This document shows, one piece after another, positions 6,495 to 10,901 of a stretch of DNA of 10,901 nucleotides. The stretch is from contig JAWOGU010000195.1 of assembly GCA_046496595.1 (NCBI GenBank), positions 1 through 10,901 on the forward strand, written 5' to 3'. The stretch comes from GCA-2746795 sp046496595 (GTDB taxonomy: Bacteria > Chloroflexota > Anaerolineae > Promineifilales > Promineifilaceae). The notes below the pieces were generated by a model. The model worked only from the letters and a program-made list of their open reading frames with translations. It was not told the origin of the DNA and did no database searches. Within the stretch, counting starts at the first letter, position 1. Each line of letters opens with the position of its first letter. A program made the position numbers and the translations under genes.

Positions 6495-7136
6495 TCATTT
6501 TTCAGGATCAGCTTTAGTGGTTTCGGCCGGCGGTTGCAGCGGTCCAGTGTCATTGATGCGGACGACCTGGACAGAGCCGTTGGGCTGCAAGGCCAGCACG
6601 CTGACCGACGCCGGTGAGATCACGATTCGCTGGAACAAGTCTATATGGACGCCAAGGTAATGGGCTAAAACCAACTTTATCAAGTCCGCGTGGGAAACGA
6701 CGGCGATCATCTCTTGTCCATGTCTGGCGCTTAAGGTTTCCAACGCCTGTATGGCGCGAAACTGTACCTCACGCAGGGCCTCACCCTCTGGAAATTGAAA
6801 GCGGCTGGGAAAGTGCTGTACAGCGTGCCATTCCGGTTTGGCGGCCAGTTTTTTGATCTTTTTGCCTTCCCACTTCCCGTAACGCACTTCGCCCACGTCT
6901 TCCAGCTCCCCAATTTTTAGCTTTTGGGATTTGGCGATGTACTCGGCGGTTTCCAGACAGCGGGTAACGGGGCTGCTGTAGAGCGCGGTGATGGGCAGTT
7001 TAGACAGGCGTTTGGCGGCGTCTTTGGCTTGAGAACGGCCGTTTTCGTTCAAGTGAACACCCTCAATCCAGCCTGCCAGCCGATTCTTCTTTACCCAATC
7101 ATTTTCTCCATGCCGAACGAGGATGACAGTTGCCAT
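6495..7136 (-). CDS. Histidine phosphatase superfamily protein, MSMEG_4193-type (TIGR03848) probable phosphomutase
   Basis: A 213-residue enzyme of the phosphoglycerate mutase-like superfamily. The phospho-histidine motif LVRHGE is at 6-11 (His9). The second arginine site is SSPVTR (Arg59), an acid is at Glu83 in GEVRYGKWEG, and the second catalytic histidine is His149 in VVSHAD. The C-terminal run DLFQRIVISPASVSV and the closing RINDTG are strongly like the MSMEG_4193 subgroup rather than general phosphatases. The last 15 residues are a polar tail. It is the first gene of the trio. Its kinase-like partner makes a phosphomutase role plausible, which is inference from context. I chose the ATG at 7136, although the Shine-Dalgarno is weak; a TTG at 7181 adds 15 residues not expected for the family. 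Confidence 0.93.
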   Translation of the reverse strand: MATVILVRHGENDWVKKNRLAGWIEGVHLNENGRSQAKDAAKRLSKLPITALYSSPVTRCLETAEYIAKSQKLKIGELEDVGEVRYGKWEGKKIKKLAAKPEWHAVQHFPSRFQFPEGEALREVQFRAIQALETLSARHGQEMIAVVSHADLIKLVLAHYLGVHIDLFQRIVISPASVSVLALQPNGSVQVVRINDTGPLQPPAETTKADPEK

Positions 7137-7155
7137 GCACCCAATAATAACACAA

Positions 7156-7184
7156 TTGACAGGGCTAACGAAACGGCTCAAAAT
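7156..7184 (+). promoter_or_regulatory. Alternative dnaE promoter, TTGACA-17-CAAAAT
   Basis: A perfect -35 hexamer TTGACA (7156-7161) is followed after 17 bp by CAAAAT (7179-7184), four of six for a -10 box. It would give a leader of about 95 nt. It competes with the extended -10 at 7220-7228, and both could be used. Confidence 0.3.
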
Positions 7185-7210
7185 CCATCCTTAAATTTTC
7201 CGGGATCAGG

Positions 7211-7239
7211 CCGCAGATGTGATATACTCACCTCTGCGG
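7211..7239. promoter_or_regulatory. 29-bp dyad (candidate operator) centred on an extended -10 box for dnaE
   Basis: The arms CCGCAGATGTGA (7211-7222) and TCACCTCTGCGG (7228-7239) are inverted repeats with one mismatch around the centre TATAC. The extended -10 box TGATATACT (7220-7228) lies in the middle, so a bound protein would block it. No good -35 is found at 17 bp, as is usual for extended -10 promoters. Transcription would start near 7235, giving a dnaE leader of about 50 nt without a Shine-Dalgarno. The dyad sits between dnaE and the divergent trio and could serve either or both. The remainder of 7137-7286 shows no gene. Confidence 0.55.
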
Positions 7240-7286
7240 GGCAATACAACAATTGAACCCACTCTTGCTCTCGCTCTGGCTAAACC

Positions 7287-10200
7287 ATGACCGATCACCA
7301 ACCCTTTGTCCATCTCCATGTCCACAGCGAGTATTCCTTGCTCGACGGCCTGAGCCGCATCAACGACCTGGTGCAGCGCGCCGTTGAACTGAACCAGCCC
7401 GCCGTCGCCCTCACCGATCACGGCGCCATGTACGGTACCATGCCCTTCTACCGCGCCGCCAAAGCGGCCGGTATCAAGCCCATCATCGGCATCGAAACCT
7501 ACCTCGCCATGCGCACCATGCAAGATCGCGACCCCCAGTTGGACAAAAACCGCTTCCACATGCTGCTGCTGGCCCAAAACCAAACCGGCTACCTCAACCT
7601 GCTGCAAATCGCCAGTTCCGCCCAGCTAGACGGCTACTACTACAAACCACGCATCGACCGCCAGTTCATGGCGGCCCACAGCGACGGCATCATCGCCACC
7701 ACCGGCTGCATGGCGGCCGAAATTCCGCGGGCGCTGGGCGACGGCAACGAGAAGCTGGCCGACCGGCTCCTGGGCGAATACCTGGACATCTTCGGCAAGG
7801 ATCGCCTCTATATCGAACTGCAAGAGCACCACATTCCCGAACTGACCGCCATCAACAAAAAGCTCCTCGAAATGGCTCCCCGCTTTGGTCTGGAGAACAA
7901 CTTTCTGGCGACCAACGACGTGCATTACACCCTCGCCGCAGACGCCAATCCGCATGAAACGCTGCTCTGCATCCAGACCGGTTCCACCATGCAAAAACCC
8001 AAGCTCACTTTCTCCGACAAGGAGTATTACCTTAAATCCTACGCCGAAATGGCCCACCTGTTCGGCGACATTCCCGGCGCGCTGAGCAACAGTCTGCTCG
8101 TCGCCGAAATGTGCGACGTGAACCTGGACAGCGACGGCTACCATCTGCCGGAGTTTGAGGTACCGGTCGGTTACACGGCCCACACCTACATGCGCCGCCT
8201 GTGCGAAAAAGGGCTGATCTGGCGTTACGGCGCTGAACGCGCCCAAAATGATGAGGCTTTGCGCGCCCGTCTTGACCATGAGATGGGCATCATCAACCGC
8301 ATGGGTTTCGATACTTATTTCCTCATCGTCTGGGATTTGTGCGAATGGGCGGCGCGCAGCGACGAATGGTACGCCATGCATCAGGATCCATTCCCCTACG
8401 AAAGCTACCAGGAATGGAAAGACAACGACATCTGGTGGAACGTGCGCGGTTCGGGCGCCGGTTCGGTGGTGGCCTACACGCTGGGCATCACCAGTATCGA
8501 TCCGTTAGTCAACGGCCTCATCTTTGAGCGTTTTCTTAATCCGGGGCGCGTGTCGATGCCCGACATTGACCTGGATTACCCTGACGATTTGCGCGGCATG
8601 ATGGTGGGCTACACCAAACGGCGTTACGGCGCGGAAAAAGTGGCGCAGATCATCACGTTTGGCACCTTGGGCGCGCGGGCGGCTATCCGCGACGTGGGGC
8701 GGGCGATGGATATGCCGCTGCCGGAGGTGGACGGTATTGCCCGCCTGGTACCGGCCGTGCCCGGTAAACCGGTCAAAATCAAGGATGTGTTGACCCCAAA
8801 CCACGAGTTTTACTCGGCGGAATTGGAGGAACTGTATAAACGCGAAACGGCCGTTCGCACCCTCCTCGACACCGCACAAAATTTGGAAGGAGTCGCCCGC
8901 CACGCCTCCAGCCACGCCGCCGGCGTCATCGTCTCCGACAAACCCCTGCACGAATATGTACCCCTGAACCGCCCCACCAGCGGCGAGGAAGGACTGGGCG
9001 GCGTGGACCGCGTCACCCAATGGCCGATGGAAGTGGTGGAATCCATCGGTCTGCTGAAAGTGGACTTCCTGGGGCTGAGTACGCTGACGGTGATGCGCCG
9101 GGCAGCGCGGCTCATCGAGGAACGCTACGGCGCCGTCTACACCATGGACAACATCCCCTACGACCAGGGGCATGTGGGGCCAGACCCCACGAAAGAACCG
9201 GACGCTCTATTCGACATGCTGGGGCGTGGGGAGGTGGCAGGCGTGTTCCAGGTGGAAGGGGCCGGTATGCGCCGCCTGATGATGGAAATGAAACCGCGCC
9301 GTTTCGACCACATCATCGCCGCCATTTCGCTCTATCGCCCCGGACCGATGGAAAACATTCCGGAATACATCCGGCGGATGCACGCCGAAATCTACGAGCA
9401 CAAAGACATCGTGGAATACCACACGCCCGCCCTGGAACCCATCCTCAAAGACACCTACGGAATTTTGGTCTATCAGGAACAGATCATACGCATTGCTTCT
9501 GATTTAGCAGGCTACGACCCCGGCGACGCCGATATGATCCGCAAAGCCGTGGCCAAGAAGAAAAAGAAGTTGATGGAAGAGCACCAGATGAAATTCACGG
9601 ACGGCGCCATGGCGCGCGGTTTCAGCCGTGAGGTGTGCAACGCCATCTGGGGCGACATTGAGTTCTTCGCGCGATACGGGTTTAACAAAGCCCACGCCGC
9701 TGACTACGCCAAAGTAACCTGCCAGACCGCATTTCTGAAGGCCCATTATCCGGTGGAGTATCTCACCGCCATGCTCTCGGTGGAACGGGATAACACGGAT
9801 AAGGTGCGCCGCTATTTTGCGGAAGCTAAAAATTTGGGCATTGACGTAGCGCCGCCGGACGTCAACAAGTCCGGGCTGGATTTCACGATTGAGGATGCCG
9901 GGGAACGGCCGTTAATCCGCTTTGGTCTGGGGGCCATCAAAAACGCGGGGGCGGCGGCTCTGAGCCTGATCATCGACGAACGGCAAGCGAACGGCGAATT
10001 CAAAGACTTGCTGGCGCTGTGTGATCGCGTTGATATGCGCCGGGTGGGCAAACGAGCGCTGGAGTTTATGATCAAAGGCCACGTCTTTGATGCCTGGGGC
10101 ACGCCTGCCCAGTTTATGGACGCCCTGGATCGCATTGTCACCTACAGCGGCAGCGCCCACGATACCGCTGCGCTGGGTCAGATGAGTCTGTTTGGCGGCA

Positions 10201-10847
10201 TTAGCAGTGTGTCCACTATGACCATGGATGTCGATTTGCTGCATCCGCCGGACAAGGTGAAAAAAGTTGACCACAAAGATTTATTAGAGTGGGAAAAAGA
10301 AGCATTGGGGGTACATGTGTCAGAACATCCTTTGGAACGGCCGTTAGCCAGTCTTCAACCTCACGCCAACACCACTATCGGCGAAATTCAAGCCACCGAC
10401 GCCGGTAAAATCATCAAAGTGGCAGGCATGATCAGCCAACTGCGCGCCCTCACCACCAAAAAGGGCGACCCCATGGCCTTTGCCACGCTGGAAGACCTGG
10501 ACGGCAAGATCGACGTGGTCTTTTTCCCGCGTACCTGGAAAGAGTGCCGCGACATGGTGCAGGTGGACCAGGTGATGCTACTCTGGGGCAAAGTGCAGGC
10601 GAAGGAAGACGGCGTCAACATCATCGCCGACCGCGTGCAGATCACAGTGGAAAACGGGACTCCGGCGGAAGATGACAAGCGTTCCCCGGTCGGCAACGGC
10701 CATATAAACGGATATGGAAATGGGAAAGGGAATGGCAACGGCCGGTCTACTCCCGCGCCATCACCCGCCTACAAATCGCAGCCGATCAGAACCGAGGTGG
10801 TCAAAGAAACGGGCAGCTTCATGCCCCCCCCCGCCGCCCAATTTTGA
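7287..10847 (+). CDS. dnaE: DNA polymerase III alpha subunit (replicative DNA polymerase)
   Basis: A 1186-residue C-family polymerase of the DnaE1 type. The N-terminal PHP domain (about 1-215) retains a full ligand set: His11, His13, Asp20, His45, Glu70, His91, Cys141, Asp211 and His213. Intrinsic 3'-5' proofreading, as in Mycobacterium DnaE1, is therefore likely. The palm has RGSGAGS (387-393), catalytic PDIDLD (425-430) and KVDFLG (591-596, Asp593). Fingers motifs are YRPGPM (683-688), YGILVYQEQ and YGFNKAHAADYA (797-808). QMSLFG (965-970) is the beta-clamp motif, followed by an OB fold at about 1043-1120. The tail (1121-1186) is Gly/Asn/Pro-rich. About 20 residues are inserted at 355-386 compared with E. 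coli, as I recall that sequence. The stop follows a C9 run and may be a frameshift product. The ATG lacks a Shine-Dalgarno. Confidence 0.97.
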   Translation: MTDHQPFVHLHVHSEYSLLDGLSRINDLVQRAVELNQPAVALTDHGAMYGTMPFYRAAKAAGIKPIIGIETYLAMRTMQDRDPQLDKNRFHMLLLAQNQTGYLNLLQIASSAQLDGYYYKPRIDRQFMAAHSDGIIATTGCMAAEIPRALGDGNEKLADRLLGEYLDIFGKDRLYIELQEHHIPELTAINKKLLEMAPRFGLENNFLATNDVHYTLAADANPHETLLCIQTGSTMQKPKLTFSDKEYYLKSYAEMAHLFGDIPGALSNSLLVAEMCDVNLDSDGYHLPEFEVPVGYTAHTYMRRLCEKGLIWRYGAERAQNDEALRARLDHEMGIINRMGFDTYFLIVWDLCEWAARSDEWYAMHQDPFPYESYQEWKDNDIWWNVRGSGAGSVVAYTLGITSIDPLVNGLIFERFLNPGRVSMPDIDLDYPDDLRGMMVGYTKRRYGAEKVAQIITFGTLGARAAIRDVGRAMDMPLPEVDGIARLVPAVPGKPVKIKDVLTPNHEFYSAELEELYKRETAVRTLLDTAQNLEGVARHASSHAAGVIVSDKPLHEYVPLNRPTSGEEGLGGVDRVTQWPMEVVESIGLLKVDFLGLSTLTVMRRAARLIEERYGAVYTMDNIPYDQGHVGPDPTKEPDALFDMLGRGEVAGVFQVEGAGMRRLMMEMKPRRFDHIIAAISLYRPGPMENIPEYIRRMHAEIYEHKDIVEYHTPALEPILKDTYGILVYQEQIIRIASDLAGYDPGDADMIRKAVAKKKKKLMEEHQMKFTDGAMARGFSREVCNAIWGDIEFFARYGFNKAHAADYAKVTCQTAFLKAHYPVEYLTAMLSVERDNTDKVRRYFAEAKNLGIDVAPPDVNKSGLDFTIEDAGERPLIRFGLGAIKNAGAAALSLIIDERQANGEFKDLLALCDRVDMRRVGKRALEFMIKGHVFDAWGTPAQFMDALDRIVTYSGSAHDTAALGQMSLFGGISSVSTMTMDVDLLHPPDKVKKVDHKDLLEWEKEALGVHVSEHPLERPLASLQPHANTTIGEIQATDAGKIIKVAGMISQLRALTTKKGDPMAFATLEDLDGKIDVVFFPRTWKECRDMVQVDQVMLLWGKVQAKEDGVNIIADRVQITVENGTPAEDDKRSPVGNGHINGYGNGKGNGNGRSTPAPSPAYKSQPIRTEVVKETGSFMPPPAAQF
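10824..10832 (+). other. C9 homopolymer near the dnaE stop, probable frameshift site
   Basis: Nine consecutive C encode three prolines after Met1179, and the frame then closes six codons after the run at TGA 10845-10847. With one C fewer, translation would read MPPPPPNFDEEAEALP and remain open to the window end. The acidic, natural-looking extension suggests a sequencing error or slippage. Confidence 0.6.
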
Positions 10848-10869
10848 CGAAGAAGCGGAAGCGCTGCCG

Positions 10870-10901
10870 GTGAACAGTGGACAGTTGGCAGTGAACAGTG
10901 G
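10870..10901 (+). repeat. Direct repeat GTGAACAGTGG with 21-bp period, cut by the window edge
   Basis: GTGAACAGTGG occurs at 10870-10880 and 10891-10901, separated by ACAGTTGGCA, which itself resembles the unit. The array may continue to the right. Such AACAGTG-rich tandem repeats look like an intergenic family. In the alternative dnaE frame they encode a seven-residue period (VNSGQLA). The 22 bases 10848-10869 before it show nothing else. Confidence 0.7.

Larger units (their letters stand above)
703..10345. repeat. Highly iterated palindrome AACGGCCGTT, 12 exact copies
   Basis: Exact copies start at 703, 2112, 2302, 2781, 4047, 5312, 5755, 5870, 7034, 8846, 9904 and 10336. Nine-of-ten matches lie at 3656, 4331 and 4803, and eight-of-ten matches at 330, 4452 and 4523. 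All exact copies lie inside genes and use all three codon phases: Asn-Gly-Arg (six), Thr-Ala-Val (three) and Glu-Arg-Pro (three). At about 58% G+C, roughly 0.01 copies would be expected in this length. The pattern is like the HIP1 palindrome of cyanobacteria but with a different sequence. It contains GGCC and CGGCCG, so a link to a methyltransferase is conceivable. Confidence 0.93.

Noticed and set aside
6449..6553. Longer N-terminus for DUF3090 up to 6553
   Set aside because: It would overlap the phosphomutase gene by 59 bp, while a good GAGAGG site precedes the ATG at 6448.
7144..7149. TATTAT as -10 box for the phosphomutase operon on the minus strand
   Set aside because: The start would fall on the ATG itself (leaderless) and the -35 region (7167-7172) is poor. 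It is possible but not supportable from sequence alone.
7626..8381. Long open frame (251 codons) antisense to dnaE
   Set aside because: It lies wholly opposite conserved DnaE sequence, shows no recognisable domain, and follows from high G+C codon structure.
8505..9173. Second antisense open frame (222 codons) within dnaE
   Set aside because: Its composition is His/Gln/Val-rich as expected of an opposite-strand reading of a GC-rich gene, with no motif; the sense strand carries catalytic motifs here.

Overview
The window looks like a piece of a Chloroflexota genome (probably Anaerolineae-like). Three things point there. First, the SCO1664-family / DUF3090 / MSMEG_4193-type phosphomutase trio is known to me essentially only from Actinobacteria and Chloroflexota. 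Second, there is a DnaE with a complete PHP metal site and a long Gly/Asn/Pro tail. Third, a 10-bp palindrome, AACGGCCGTT, is scattered through the genes. The phylum is an inference; no rRNA or ribosomal protein gene is present.

Layout. Bases 1-310 form a near-perfect inverted repeat (two 126-bp arms, 58-nt loop). The right arm holds the ribosome binding site and first 23 codons of a bifunctional NAD(P)HX repair gene (nnr, 241-1863, + strand). The left arm carries a mirror copy of the same gene start, running off the left edge. Next come six genes on the minus strand, listed in transcription order: phosphomutase (7136-6495), DUF3090 (6448-5933), SCO1664-family kinase-like protein (5912-5178), receiver-ATPase fusion (5087-3885), sirtuin (3879-3109) and GAF-histidine kinase (3081-1849). 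The histidine kinase and nnr are convergent and overlap by 15 bp. A 150-bp divergent intergenic region (7137-7286) separates the phosphomutase from dnaE (7287-10847, + strand), the replicative DNA polymerase III alpha subunit. The last 54 bases lie downstream of the dnaE stop codon.

How the genes may work together. The first minus-strand block is the conserved uncharacterised trio, in which a kinase-like fold and a phosphomutase-like enzyme suggest a small phospho-compound pathway. The second block follows a perfect TATAAT box and combines a histidine kinase and a receiver domain with a CpaE/TadZ-like ATPase and an NAD-dependent deacylase. It reads as one signalling operon, but its target is not visible. 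nnr and the sirtuin both concern NAD, which may be coincidence.

Most worth checking: the 126-bp inverted repeat whose only two differences are synonymous; the roughly thousand-fold over-represented palindrome used in all three reading frames; the 29-bp dyad centred on the dnaE -10 box; and a C9 run near the end of dnaE, where removing one base opens an acidic C-terminal extension.
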